NCBI GenBank assembly: GCA_027355725.1
Contig: DAIEHI010000084.1
Location: 29,526-93,525, forward strand
Length of the DNA: 64,000 nt
Source: Acidimicrobiaceae bacterium
GTDB taxonomy: Bacteria; Actinomycetota; Acidimicrobiia; Acidimicrobiales; RAAP-2
Direction: 5' to 3'
Made by a program: the position numbers and the translations under genes. Below are positions 1 through 11,419 of the stretch, piece by piece. Within the stretch, counting starts at the first letter, position 1, and every line of letters starts with the position of its first letter. The notes under the pieces were generated by a model that was not told the DNA's origin, searched no databases, and saw only the letters and a list, made by a program, of their open reading frames with translations.

Positions 1-14
1 ATACTGGCTGGACA

Positions 15-1076
15 ATGAATGTTGCGAGATTACCAGCGAACGAGCCTCACGATGCGAACGTCCTTGGCGTGATGCGCTCACTCGGCTACACACCCGATGA
101 CAAGTTCGTGCTCGACGTGCACACTGATATTGGTCGCGTGAGCATCGTGCACGGAGCGCGGTGTGAGGTCATCTGGGTCAATCACAGCGGCATCGAACAG
201 ACTACCGATTGTCATGTTTCGCCCAGTGCGGCGACGCGTCCAGTGGCCGGGGACTGGGTGACACTCGAGAACGAGACGATCGTCAGCGTCATGGCGCGAC
301 GCAGTGCACTGCGTCGTCCTGACCCCAACGGACGCGACGTCCAAGTACTCGCGGCGAACCTCGATCTCGTCCTCCTCGTCGTGCCAATCAACAAAGGACT
401 GAACGTTCGAATGCTCGAACGCTTCGCCATCATGGCGTGGGAGAGCGGTGCACAACCGTTCGTCGTGCTCAGCAAAGCCGATAAGGCCCGTGACGTCGCC
501 ACACTGATGGAAGAGGCGAGAATGGCCGTACCGGGCGTCGAGATACTCACCACGAGTTCTGAGAGTGGTGAGGGAATCGCGCACCTTCGAGCACTCCTGC
601 ACGATGGCGTTACGGCGGTGATGCTCGGTGCATCGGGCGCGGGCAAGACCTCGCTGCTCAACGCTCTTGAGGGCTCGGCCGAGCTCACAAAGACCGTGAC
701 ACGACACGGCGAAGGTAGACACGCCACCACTACCCGCAAGCTCTATCGGCTCAAGGCAGGTGGTGTCCTGCTCGACATTCCCGGTATCCGGCTGCTCGAC
801 CTCATGGTCGGCCAAGAGGGGCTGAGTGAGACATTCTCCGATATAACAGCGTTGGCGATCGACTGTCGATTCCGCGACTGCGCCCATCACGGTGATCCCG
901 GGTGCGCAGTCGAAGCGGCGGTCGCCTCAGGCACCTTGCCAAGTCGGCGGCTCGACAACTGGCGCATCGTGAAACGTGAACTCACTCACCAAGAGCACCG
1001 ACGCGCCCCCGAGGAAATGACGCGCGGCCGTCGAACGAAGCCAAGACCGCGCGACGAGCGCGACCAAGACGACTGA
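15..1076 (+). CDS. rsgA: Ribosome small-subunit-dependent GTPase A
   Basis: A 353-residue circularly permuted GTPase that assists late 30S maturation by testing the decoding site and releasing on GTP hydrolysis. The motifs run in the permuted order G4-G5-G1-G2-G3. An OB-fold segment with AGDWV (about residue 80) comes first, then SKAD as a G4 variant (about 155), the P-loop GASGAGKTS (about 207), a Thr-rich G2 switch (HATTTRK) and DIPG as G3 (about 250). A zinc-finger tail follows, CRFRDCAHHGDPGC (about 285-300). The basic, charged C-terminus is unremarkable. The ATG is the first start in the window, only 14 bases from its left edge, so upstream context is not visible. Length is normal for the family. 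Identification is firm. Confidence 0.93.
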   Translation: MNVARLPANEPHDANVLGVMRSLGYTPDDKFVLDVHTDIGRVSIVHGARCEVIWVNHSGIEQTTDCHVSPSAATRPVAGDWVTLENETIVSVMARRSALRRPDPNGRDVQVLAANLDLVLLVVPINKGLNVRMLERFAIMAWESGAQPFVVLSKADKARDVATLMEEARMAVPGVEILTTSSESGEGIAHLRALLHDGVTAVMLGASGAGKTSLLNALEGSAELTKTVTRHGEGRHATTTRKLYRLKAGGVLLDIPGIRLLDLMVGQEGLSETFSDITALAIDCRFRDCAHHGDPGCAVEAAVASGTLPSRRLDNWRIVKRELTHQEHRRAPEEMTRGRRTKPRPRDERDQDD

Positions 1077-1136
1077 AGTCGACCACACGCTCGTCGACGC
1101 GATACGTTGAACCACGAGACGGTACTGTCGCAAGTG

Positions 1137-1841
1137 ATGGAGCAAGAACGAACCCTGAATCCAGTCACTGCCCTACGTTGGTCAGCCGAACTCTTCGGCG
1201 AAGGTAACCCCGTCCAGTTCTTTCTCGCTGCAGATCGCTTCGACTCGGCTGAGCGAACGACCGACTCCCTCTCAATCACGCTCCTCGATGATGGGGTGTT
1301 CGGACTCGGTCTCGGAGCCAATCCACCCCGACGACCCGATTGGACTCGTTGCATGATCGACGACGCACGCGCCATCACTCACGTCAATGGACTTCACGCG
1401 CGCGATCATTGGGATTTCTATTCAATCGACGCGTCACACACTCTCACTGACGGCGACGTCATCGTGCTCGACGATGATGACCTCATCACCGAGATCCTCC
1501 AACTCCACGCGAATGACTCCTCGGTGTGGCCAGGGCGAGACGACATCGTCTCCTGGTACGGACTGCGTGACGCCGATGACGACCTCGTGTCGCTCGGCGC
1601 ACTCGTTCGCTGGGAGTCGGGATATCACGTACTCGCTTCGGTCGTGACCGTGAGCGAACATCGAGGTCAAGGCTTCGCCCAGGAGTTGATCCAGGGCATG
1701 ATTGCCCGCGCCCGCGAGCGCGACATCACGTGGTTGGGCCTCGGGGTGAGCCACACGAACGCCGCGGCCCAAAGGGTCTACACCAAAGCAGGCTTCAATC
1801 TTCGTGCGCAGTTCACGACTTACGAAGTCCCAGGGGACTGA
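1137..1841 (+). CDS. GNAT-family N-acetyltransferase
   Basis: A 234-residue protein whose C-terminal third is a GNAT fold. The acetyl-CoA pyrophosphate loop is seen as EHRGQGFAQEL (about residue 180), followed by NAAAQRVYTKAGF, the usual beta6-beta7 region. The N-terminal 140 residues have no motif I recognise. The substrate cannot be named. An in-frame TTG at 1107 and GTG at 1134 are alternative starts; none has a clear Shine-Dalgarno, and I chose the ATG. The gene follows rsgA by about 60 bases on the same strand and may be cotranscribed. Confidence 0.75.
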   Translation: MEQERTLNPVTALRWSAELFGEGNPVQFFLAADRFDSAERTTDSLSITLLDDGVFGLGLGANPPRRPDWTRCMIDDARAITHVNGLHARDHWDFYSIDASHTLTDGDVIVLDDDDLITEILQLHANDSSVWPGRDDIVSWYGLRDADDDLVSLGALVRWESGYHVLASVVTVSEHRGQGFAQELIQGMIARARERDITWLGLGVSHTNAAAQRVYTKAGFNLRAQFTTYEVPGD

Positions 1842-1877
1842 CGACGCTGGCCACTCGACGAGCGACGCAACGCACGA

Positions 1878-3476
1878 CTAGCGGCGCTCGATGAGGTCCA
1901 TGTAGTCGTCACGCCAGAGATCGAAGTACTCCTCGGGCAGCAGTACTGCGTGTGTGGGTTCGAGTGCCTCGACGAATTCACGCTCGTGACTCACCGCGAC
2001 GATGGTTCCCGTCCACTGGTGCATCATCACGCCGAGCGCTTCGACGCTCGCCGGGTCCAAGTTGTTCGTCGGCTCGTCGAGCAGAAGCAGATTGGCATCC
2101 GACGCCGCCAGGATCGCGAGGGCCAATTTCGCTCGTTCGCCACCCGAGAGTGTTCCAGGCATTTGGTGAGCCGCCGAGCCTTTCAGTCCGAAAGCGCCCA
2201 GAAGCGCGCGGCGCTGCACTTCGGTCTGAACCGTCGCATTCTCAAGATGGTCGAGCACGCTTCGAGAGAAGTCGAGTTGTTCGTGCTCCTGGGCGAAGTA
2301 ACCGACTTTCACGTTGGCGCCGAATTTGACAGTCCCCTCCTGGGCACCCTGAGTGCCCGCCAGACATCGCAGCAGCGAGGACTTACCCGCCCCGTTTTTG
2401 CCCACGATGAGGATTCGATCGCCGCGACGGGTGATGAAATTCACATCCGACAAGACGTCGATGCTGCCGTAACGTACGGCCACGTGCTCAACCGACATTG
2501 GCACATCACCGCTTCGTGGTGGTGCGGGCAATTTGAAGGTGACCTTTCGTTCCTTCTTGGTCACCTCGACGCGATTCTCTTCGAGCTTCTCCACCTTGCG
2601 GTCGAGCACCTTGGCCAAACGGGCACGTGTTGCGGTCTGGCCGCGCATTGAGTCGGCCAGACTCTTCATCCGATCAATCTGTTCGCCTTGGTGGGCGGCC
2701 ATCTTCTCTTCGCTCAAGCGGCGCGCTTCTTCTTGTTCGAGGAACTTGGTGTAGTTCCCCTTGTACTCGCGAAGTTGTCCGTCGCGCAGCGCCAGTACCC
2801 GGTCAATGGACTTGTCGAGAAGGGGCAAGTCGTGACTGATGACGAGCACGGTGCCGCGAAAGCGCTCGAGCTCGTCGAAGAGCCATCGCTTAGCCGCCTT
2901 GTCGAGGTGGTTGGTGGGTTCGTCGAGCACCATTGTCTCGGGCTGCTCATAGAGGACACGCATGAGGTCCACACGACGCCGTTGACCTCCAGAGAGCGAA
3001 TCCAGATCCTCGAGTAGCAGTTCCTCTTGGAGGCCCAGACCAGCTGCCAGGCGGGCGACTTCGGACTCTGCCTCGTAGCCCCCGCGCTCACGAAAGGCCT
3101 CTTCGAGCGCAGTGAAGCGCTCAATCGTCTCCTCGGTGGGATTGGCTGCGAGTTCGTGGCGTGCGTGCTGCATGTCGGCGTCGAGTTGGTCGAGTCCGCG
3201 CGCCGAGAGCACGTGCGAGAGTCCAATCGGCTCGACACCCATTCCCCCGGCGACCGGCTCCTGGGGCAGGTGGCTCACCTTGCCCTGGTGTTGCACGACG
3301 CCGGTGATACGCAGGTGCTCTGGCGTGTAGCCAAGCAGCACCGAGAGCAACGTTGACTTGCCGGCGCCGTTCCGGCCGACCAGACCCACCTTCTCGCCGT
3401 TACCCACTGTGAACGACACAGGCTCAAGGATGCGTCGTGCACCGATCTCTATTCCCAAATCCCGGACTATAAGCAT
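1878..3476 (-). CDS. ABC-F family ATPase (translation factor type)
   Basis: A 532-residue soluble protein with two ABC ATPase domains and no membrane segment, the layout of the ABC-F family that binds the ribosomal E site. Walker A motifs are GRNGAGKST (about residue 35) and GKNGAGKSS (about 360). ABC signatures are LSGGQRRR and LSGGERAK, each followed by a Walker B ending in DEPTN(H/N)LD. A charged linker rich in Glu/Lys/Arg (about residues 235-310) joins the domains, as in ABC-F proteins. The ATG directly follows the stop codon of the upstream CoA-transferase with no gap, so the two are probably one transcript. Whether it is a housekeeping EttA-like factor or an antibiotic-protection member cannot be decided from motifs. 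Confidence 0.88.
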   Translation of the reverse strand: MLIVRDLGIEIGARRILEPVSFTVGNGEKVGLVGRNGAGKSTLLSVLLGYTPEHLRITGVVQHQGKVSHLPQEPVAGGMGVEPIGLSHVLSARGLDQLDADMQHARHELAANPTEETIERFTALEEAFRERGGYEAESEVARLAAGLGLQEELLLEDLDSLSGGQRRRVDLMRVLYEQPETMVLDEPTNHLDKAAKRWLFDELERFRGTVLVISHDLPLLDKSIDRVLALRDGQLREYKGNYTKFLEQEEARRLSEEKMAAHQGEQIDRMKSLADSMRGQTATRARLAKVLDRKVEKLEENRVEVTKKERKVTFKLPAPPRSGDVPMSVEHVAVRYGSIDVLSDVNFITRRGDRILIVGKNGAGKSSLLRCLAGTQGAQEGTVKFGANVKVGYFAQEHEQLDFSRSVLDHLENATVQTEVQRRALLGAFGLKGSAAHQMPGTLSGGERAKLALAILAASDANLLLLDEPTNNLDPASVEALGVMMHQWTGTIVAVSHEREFVEALEPTHAVLLPEEYFDLWRDDYMDLIERR

Positions 3477-4775
3477 TTAGCGCCCCAGTAACTCGGCGGC
3501 GACGGAGAGCTCGTCTCGATAATCGGGGTGAGCAACGGCGACCAGCGCCCGCGCCCGCTCTTTAACAGTGAGGCCTCGCAGGTCCGCCGAGCCGTATTCG
3601 GTCACGATGACGCCCGTCAAATGGCGTGGCGTAGTCACAACAGAGCGCGGGGTCATATCTCCAATGATACGGCTCTTTCGCTCGCCATTGACCAGCGCCG
3701 TCGACTGCAGACAGATCAGTGACGTGTGCTCGAGCGACAGACTGGTTCCCTCGACGAAATCCATATGTCCACCGACGCCCGTGTACTGTCGCGCGCCCAT
3801 GGTGTCGGCCACGATCTGACCCTGGAGATCGACCTCGAGCGCTGAGTTGATCGACACCATTCGCGGATTCTTCGCGATCACCGACGGGTCGTTGACGTAC
3901 TGGACCGGAGCGAAGCCGACTGTCGGATTCTCGTGGAGGAACTCGTACATCTCCGTCGAGCCGAGTGCGAAGGTAATCACCGACATCCCTCGATGGACTG
4001 TCTTCATCGAGTTGGTGACTTTGCCCGACGCGCACAGTGCGAAGAGCCCGTCGGTGAACATCTCAGAATGCACGCCGTAGTCCCCGCCATCACGCTGCAC
4101 CAGAGCGGTGGCGACCAGGTTCGGCACCGCCCCTATCCCGGTCTGCAGGGTGGTGCCGTCGCGCACGAAACTTGCAGCGACGTCGGCGATGGCGAAGTCC
4201 TCGGGTGTTCCGACCTCACCCCCGAGTACCGTCGGGTGCTCGTCGGTGTAGACAACGACATCGATGTCGTCGAGCGAGATGTCATTGACAAAGCCGTCGA
4301 GGGCGAATGTGCGAGGAAAGTGCGGGGAGCACTCGACGATGAGCAGACGATCCGGATCACGCCCCGCCGCGAGGAACTCATTGAAGTGCGCACCGTTGTA
4401 GAGCGAGAGGCTGACTCGACCTCGCGAGTCGGGCATGGAGCCCTGCATCATCATGATGCGCGGGTTCAGGTGCTGGATGAGTAGTCCGTAATGACGAAAG
4501 AACGAGGGGACGTACTGGATATCGGCACCCTTGGACTGGTAGTGGCGCTCGCCCCCTCCATAGAAACTCGAGCGGTAATGCACGTTGGGGTGCATGAAGA
4601 CGTCAAAGACGCCCAGGATCAGCCCTCCGCTGAACGTGAGATCACGCCAATCATCACGGCGCGACAGCGCTTTTAGCAGCCCGACCGGTGTCGCCGTGAC
4701 CAGGCCGAGCCCGATCGAGTCAACGGGTTCCACCAGGCTCACGGCCTCATCAACGGACAGCTCTCGAGCGGTCAT
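3477..4775 (-). CDS. Acetyl-CoA hydrolase / CoA-transferase family (Cat1-like)
   Basis: A 432-residue member of the acetyl-CoA hydrolase/transferase family, which moves CoA between acetate and succinate, butyrate or 4-hydroxybutyrate by way of a glutamyl-CoA intermediate. The hallmark GVHSEMFTDG (about residue 245) contains the expected catalytic Glu. The glycine-rich GIGAVPN stretch precedes it, and YTGVGGHMDF and the C-terminal TEYGSADLRG segment are typical. Reading frame continues upstream of 4775, but the family homology begins at MTARELSVDEAVS, so I start there. It abuts the ABC-F gene and diverges from the DsbA-like gene across 44 bases. The preferred acyl group is not inferable. Confidence 0.85.
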   Translation of the reverse strand: MTARELSVDEAVSLVEPVDSIGLGLVTATPVGLLKALSRRDDWRDLTFSGGLILGVFDVFMHPNVHYRSSFYGGGERHYQSKGADIQYVPSFFRHYGLLIQHLNPRIMMMQGSMPDSRGRVSLSLYNGAHFNEFLAAGRDPDRLLIVECSPHFPRTFALDGFVNDISLDDIDVVVYTDEHPTVLGGEVGTPEDFAIADVAASFVRDGTTLQTGIGAVPNLVATALVQRDGGDYGVHSEMFTDGLFALCASGKVTNSMKTVHRGMSVITFALGSTEMYEFLHENPTVGFAPVQYVNDPSVIAKNPRMVSINSALEVDLQGQIVADTMGARQYTGVGGHMDFVEGTSLSLEHTSLICLQSTALVNGERKSRIIGDMTPRSVVTTPRHLTGVIVTEYGSADLRGLTVKERARALVAVAHPDYRDELSVAAELLGR

Positions 4776-4819
4776 CGAGTCATTCTGCCTGAACCGGCGA
4801 GGTGTGACACGCTTATTGA

Positions 4820-5467
4820 ATGCCCGATTCCTTTTTTGTTGATATTTGGAGTGATGTGGTCTGCCCTTTTTGTTATCTGGGCACCCGTCAACTCGAACTG
4901 GCACTCTCGAACTTCGAGCACCGCTCACAGGTCGTGACGCGCCTGCACGCGTTTGAACTCGATCCGCACGCACCAATCCACTCTGAGCTGTCACTACCAG
5001 AACTGCTCGCCAAGAAGTACGGCATGTCGGTGGAGCGAGCTCGCGCGGCGAATGATCATCTCGAAAGCGAAGCGCGAGCGCTAGGCATGACCTGGTCGCT
5101 TGGTACCGCCACACCGACCAACACCTTTGACGCCCACCGACTCGTGGCGCTCGCCGCGACCCAAGGACTCGCGGAGTCGATGGTGCAGCGACTCTTTCTC
5201 GCCTACTTCAGTCAGAGCAGGCTATTGGGTGACCGAAGCGTGCTCGATGAGCTCGCCGACGAAGTTGGCGTCGTTGGTGTCTCGCAACTATGGAGCGGAG
5301 ATGAGTTTTCACGTGAGGTTCGAGACGACGAACTGCGAGCGCAAGAACTCGGGATATCAGGAGTGCCGTCGATGCTGATCGACAACCGGTTCATGGTCGT
5401 TGGCGCACAGGGTGAACAGAAGATCCTCGAGGCCCTCGAGCGCGCGTGGGCGCGCCGCGGCGACTAG
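4820..5467 (+). CDS. DsbA-family oxidoreductase (FrnE-like)
   Basis: A 215-residue cytoplasmic thioredoxin-fold protein with the DsbA helical insertion. The CPFC redox motif lies near the N-terminus (DVVCPFCYLG, about residues 13-22). A cis-proline loop GVSGVPS-like element (GISGVPSML, about 180) is present, so it looks catalytically complete. There is no signal peptide. FrnE-like proteins act as dithiol oxidoreductases or isomerases; the substrate is unknown. It ends in a four-base overlap of stop codons (CTAG) with convergent gyrA. No Shine-Dalgarno precedes the ATG, so it may be leaderless. Confidence 0.85.
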   Translation: MPDSFFVDIWSDVVCPFCYLGTRQLELALSNFEHRSQVVTRLHAFELDPHAPIHSELSLPELLAKKYGMSVERARAANDHLESEARALGMTWSLGTATPTNTFDAHRLVALAATQGLAESMVQRLFLAYFSQSRLLGDRSVLDELADEVGVVGVSQLWSGDEFSREVRDDELRAQELGISGVPSMLIDNRFMVVGAQGEQKILEALERAWARRGD

Positions 5468-7944
5468 TCCCCCTCGTCCTCGCTCGCTACAACCGCTGCG
5501 GTGGCTACAGAATGGCCCTCGTCGAGGTTCATCACTCGGACCCCAGTCGCGTCACGCCCCTGGGAGGAGACTTCGCGTACGGCAGTTCGAATGGGGACTC
5601 TCCCGCGCGACGCGAGCAGGGTCTCGTCATCGAAGTGCACCATGAACGCGGCGACCAGAAAGCCTCGAGCGGCACTGAGTCTGATGGCGCGCACACCTTG
5701 ACCACCTCGACCCTGACGATTGAAACGCTCCACTTTCACGCGCTTACCGAATCCCGTGTCGGTGACAATGAACAGGTCGGCGTCATCGCGTACGACGTCG
5801 AGCGAGATTGCTTTATCGTCGTCCTTCAACTTGATGCCGCGCACACCCATAGAGTCACGCCCGACCTCTCGAACCTCTTCTTCGTTGAAGCGGATCGACA
5901 TGCCTCGAAAGGTGACCACCATCAGGTCATCGGATCCGCTCGTCGCAACAACACGCACGACCTCATCACCCTCGCGTAGGTTGATCGCAATCCAACCCTC
6001 GCGACGCGACTTGTCGTACTCGCTGAACGCCGTCTTCTTGACGGTGCCGTTGGCGGTCGCAAAGACCAGGAATTTGTCCTTGGGAAAGTCGGTGGTGGTG
6101 ACGATTGCTTGAATCTTCTCATTCGGCTGAAGGTTCAACAGGTTGACAATGGCCGTTCCTTTGGCGGTGCGTTCCTTCATTGGAATCTCGTGGCCGCGTA
6201 GGCGAAACACCCGACCGCGGTTGGAGAACATCAAGACAAAGGCGTGAGTCGTCGTGTGGACGATTTGTTCAACGAAGTCTTCGTCTTTCAACTTGGCACC
6301 CTGGACACCGCGACCACCGCGACCTTGGACCCGGAACGAATCTGCCGCTACGGACTTGACGTAGCCAGCCTTGGTCATCGTTATGACGATCTCTTCGTCT
6401 TTGATGAGGTCCTCGGCGCCGAGCTCACCCGGATCGTTCACGATCTGGGTGACACGATCGTTCGCGTACTTGTCACGGATGGCGCTCATCTCGGTGGCGA
6501 TCACGCCACGGAGCTTGACGTCACTGGCGAGGATTGACTGCAGTTCGGCGATCGTCTCTCGAAGCTTGATCATCTCGTCCTCGAGTTCACTTCGTCCGAG
6601 TCGGGTGAGTCGACCCAAGGTCATGTCGAGAATATGGTTCGCCTGTTCCTCAGAGAACTCAAAGGGCGCGGCCATCAACGCGATTCGGGCTTCGCCGCGG
6701 TCATCGGAACCACGAATTGCCGCGATCACCTGATCGAGCATGTCGATTGCCTTGAGCAGGCCTTCGACGATGTGGGCCCGGGCTTCGGCCTTTCGCAGGC
6801 GGAACTGAGTGCGTCGAGTGACGACTTCGATCTGGTGGGCAATGTAGTGCGTTAATGCTTGAGCGAGGTTGAGAGTGCGCGGAACACCATCGACGAGGGC
6901 CAGCATGTTCACCGCGAACGTGGTCTGCAGCGATGTGTTCTTGTAGAGCTTGTTCAACACGACGTTGGCGTTGGCGTCTCGCTTCAATCGAATCACGAGT
7001 CGGGCCTGTCGTCCCGCGGAGTCATTCTGCACCGCTGCGATACCGTCGAGGTCGCCGTTCTTCACCAGGTCGTAGATCTTCTCTTCAATGGACTCAACCG
7101 ACACCTCATAGGGGAATTCGGTGACCACGATCCGCACGTCACGACTGGTCTCCTCGATTTCGGCGACGGCTCGCATCTTGATGGACCCACGTCCGGTGCG
7201 GTACGCATCGAGGATGCCTTGTCGGCCGAGGATTTGTGCTCCGGTGGGGAAATCTGGGCCCTTCACGAATGCCATCAAGTCATCTGGCGTTGCCTCTGGC
7301 TGGGCCAAAAGGTGCAGGGTCGCGTCAATCACCTCACCGAGGTTGTGGGGTGGGATCTTGGTGGCCATGCCCACCGCGATGCCCTGTGACCCGTTGACCA
7401 GCAGGTTCGGGAACCGCGAAGGCAACACCGTGGGCTGTTGGGTCGAGTTGTCGTAGTTGGGCTCGAAATCCACCGTGTCCTCATCGATGGAATCGAGGAG
7501 TTCGAGTGCGAGCGGGGCGAGTCGACATTCGGTGTAACGCATCGCCGCCGCGCCCTCATCAGGTCCGGTGCCACCGAAATTACCGTGGCCGCTGATGAGC
7601 GGGTGACGCATCGAGAAGTCCTGGACCATGCGCACCAATGCGTCATAGATCGCACTGTCACCGTGGGGGTGGTAGGTGCCCATGACCTCACCAACAACCT
7701 TGGCGCACTTGGTGTGGGGTCGATCAGGTCGAAGGCCTTGGTCGAACATCGAATAGAGGATGCGACGGTGCACCGGCTTCAGTCCGTCACGCGCGTCAGG
7801 GAGCGCACGCGACACGATGACCGACATCGAGTACTCAAGGAAGGACCTCTCCATTTCGAGGTTGATCTCAATTGGTTCGATGTAGCCAACGACCCCGTCG
7901 TCCTGTGGTGTGTCCGAACCTGAATTTGTACCTTTTCGTGCCAT
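5464..7944 (-). CDS. gyrA: DNA gyrase subunit A
   Basis: An 826-residue breakage-reunion subunit of gyrase, the type II topoisomerase that introduces negative supercoils. The catalytic Tyr is in AAMRYTECRL (about residue 130). The quinolone-determining stretch reads HPHGDSAIYDALVRM, with Ser and Asp at the positions usually changed in resistant strains, so it looks wild type. The C-terminal beta-pinwheel carries the GyrA box as QGRGGRG (about 545), with a second glycine-rich blade, RQGRGGQG. The gene follows gyrB by 13 bases on the same strand, as in most actinobacteria. No intein is present and the length is normal. Confidence 0.98.
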   Translation of the reverse strand: MARKGTNSGSDTPQDDGVVGYIEPIEINLEMERSFLEYSMSVIVSRALPDARDGLKPVHRRILYSMFDQGLRPDRPHTKCAKVVGEVMGTYHPHGDSAIYDALVRMVQDFSMRHPLISGHGNFGGTGPDEGAAAMRYTECRLAPLALELLDSIDEDTVDFEPNYDNSTQQPTVLPSRFPNLLVNGSQGIAVGMATKIPPHNLGEVIDATLHLLAQPEATPDDLMAFVKGPDFPTGAQILGRQGILDAYRTGRGSIKMRAVAEIEETSRDVRIVVTEFPYEVSVESIEEKIYDLVKNGDLDGIAAVQNDSAGRQARLVIRLKRDANANVVLNKLYKNTSLQTTFAVNMLALVDGVPRTLNLAQALTHYIAHQIEVVTRRTQFRLRKAEARAHIVEGLLKAIDMLDQVIAAIRGSDDRGEARIALMAAPFEFSEEQANHILDMTLGRLTRLGRSELEDEMIKLRETIAELQSILASDVKLRGVIATEMSAIRDKYANDRVTQIVNDPGELGAEDLIKDEEIVITMTKAGYVKSVAADSFRVQGRGGRGVQGAKLKDEDFVEQIVHTTTHAFVLMFSNRGRVFRLRGHEIPMKERTAKGTAIVNLLNLQPNEKIQAIVTTTDFPKDKFLVFATANGTVKKTAFSEYDKSRREGWIAINLREGDEVVRVVATSGSDDLMVVTFRGMSIRFNEEEVREVGRDSMGVRGIKLKDDDKAISLDVVRDDADLFIVTDTGFGKRVKVERFNRQGRGGQGVRAIRLSAARGFLVAAFMVHFDDETLLASRGRVPIRTAVREVSSQGRDATGVRVMNLDEGHSVATAAVVASEDEGD

Positions 7945-7957
7945 ATTTCCTTCTTCC

Positions 7958-9952
<1,995 letters not shown>

Positions 9953-10025
9953 TCATTATCCTACCCGCTGTGGTGTCGCATCCAGACCGGGTGAGCACTC
10001 CACATCGCGATGATTTACGGTGTTT

Positions 10026-10325
10026 TTACGGGTTTGAAATCACCGTGCGCAGTGACGTTGGAGCGGCGTCACCAAGCGACGCCAACCCGCGGATTATCGT
10101 CTCGTGTTCGAGGTTCACACGCTGCGCAAATGCCCCTGATGGAACCGAGATGAGCAGTACTCGATTCTTTATGAATTCGGGTTGACAATGCTCCGCGAGC
10201 ACCGGGTCGACGATGTCGGGCCAGAGTTGACGGACTTGATCGATGACGCGCAGGTCTACCTTTCGCAGTCGTGCGGCCATCACATTCAAAATGTCGCTCA
10301 GAGCTCGAGGCGCGTCGTTGTTCAC
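10026..10325 (-). CDS. dciA: DciA/DUF721 helicase-loader protein
   Basis: A 99-residue DUF721 protein. DciA is the widespread loader or operator of the replicative helicase in bacteria that lack DnaC or DnaI. The RLRKVDLRVIDQVRQLWPDIV helix and the following LLISVPSGAFAQRVNLE segment are the DUF721 core. Its ATG overlaps the recF stop by four bases (ATGA), so it is translationally coupled in the dnaN-recF-dciA group. Its likely partner DnaB is encoded at 33670-35037. The family assignment is good; function comes from the family. Confidence 0.85.
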   Translation of the reverse strand: MNNDAPRALSDILNVMAARLRKVDLRVIDQVRQLWPDIVDPVLAEHCQPEFIKNRVLLISVPSGAFAQRVNLEHETIIRGLASLGDAAPTSLRTVISNP

Positions 10326-11404
10326 GTCTTCACCTTCGTCAAATCGATAATCGCCGCAGGATTCATCCCCAACGGTAGTGGTGTTGACGTCGTTACGAGG
10401 GTCTGGCCGACCGGGAGTAGGCGCAGTAATCGGTCGCTGCGCAGCGAATCGAGTTCTCCGAAGACGTCGTCGAGTAGTAACAAGGGATCGAGCCCCCGCC
10501 GTTGACGCACGAGTTCGTGACCCGCGAGTCGTAGCGCTAACGCAAGTGATCGCTGCTCTCCTTGGGATGCCTGGCGTCGTGCGTCGCGTCCCGCGAGTCG
10601 TAGCGCCACGTCGTCTCTTTGGGGCCCGATGGTTGAGTGTCCACGGTATCGGTCGTCGTTGAAACTCGCTCTAAGCGCGTTGGACAAGTCACCTTGCCAG
10701 GATCGTTCGTAGGTCACCTCGACTCGAAGTTCGTTGTCCGCGAGCGATTGGTAGAAGTGGGTCGTGAGAGGGGCGAGGTCGTTCAAGAGCGCGATGCGGG
10801 CAGCGACGAGCCTTTCACCCGTCACACAGAATTCGAGGTCCCAGGTCTCTAGCTCTTCTCTTTGAGACCGACTAGGGGCCTCCCCCGCAAATGAACGCAG
10901 AAGCGCGTTTCGTTGACTGAGTACGTGGTTGAAACGTTCTATGACGTCGCCCGTTGTCAGGTCGACATCGGTGAGGAGGTTGGTGAGAAAGGTTCTTCGA
11001 TGTTCGGGGCCTTGGCGAATAATGTCGACGCCTTCGGGTGTGAAGACCGTAAGGGGTAGTGCTTCTGAAAGTACTGCTCGTGATTGGGGTCTCTGGCCGT
11101 TCACCAGCATTCGCTTGGTGGTATTTCGAACACCTCGAGAGAGGGTGAGATCGACTTGGATCCTACGCTCGTGTTGAAACACCACGCCGTGCACCTCGGC
11201 GAGCGATGAACCTGTTCGAATCATGTCGCTGGCGCTGCTCGTACGAAAGGAACTCGCTGTGGCTAGTGCGTAAACCGCTTCGAGAACCGATGTCTTTCCT
11301 GTCCCGTTTTGAGACAACAAGACGGTGATGGCGTCATGGACCGGCTCGAAGGCGAACTCATGGAAGAGCCGAAAGTCGCGTACTCGTAGTTCGTGGAGTC
11401 CCAC
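10322..11404 (-). CDS. recF: DNA replication/repair ATPase RecF
   Basis: A 360-residue SMC-like ATPase that binds gapped DNA and helps RecO/RecR load RecA at stalled forks. The N-terminal LRVRDFRLF strand leads into a Walker A written SQNGTGKTS (about residue 31), a mild variant of GxNGxGKT. The signature region and the Walker B, LLLLDDVFGELD (about 315), are present. Gene order dnaN-recF-dciA on the minus strand is standard. It starts at ATG 15 bases after the dnaN stop and overlaps dciA by four bases. Confidence 0.95.
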   Translation of the reverse strand: MGLHELRVRDFRLFHEFAFEPVHDAITVLLSQNGTGKTSVLEAVYALATASSFRTSSASDMIRTGSSLAEVHGVVFQHERRIQVDLTLSRGVRNTTKRMLVNGQRPQSRAVLSEALPLTVFTPEGVDIIRQGPEHRRTFLTNLLTDVDLTTGDVIERFNHVLSQRNALLRSFAGEAPSRSQREELETWDLEFCVTGERLVAARIALLNDLAPLTTHFYQSLADNELRVEVTYERSWQGDLSNALRASFNDDRYRGHSTIGPQRDDVALRLAGRDARRQASQGEQRSLALALRLAGHELVRQRRGLDPLLLLDDVFGELDSLRSDRLLRLLPVGQTLVTTSTPLPLGMNPAAIIDLTKVKT

Positions 11405-11419
11405 GATCCTCGTACCGGA

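Noticed and set aside
4776..5114. An upstream extension of the CoA-transferase frame (113 residues).
   Set aside because: It is Arg/Ser-rich, antisense to the DsbA-like gene, and family similarity starts at the internal ATG.
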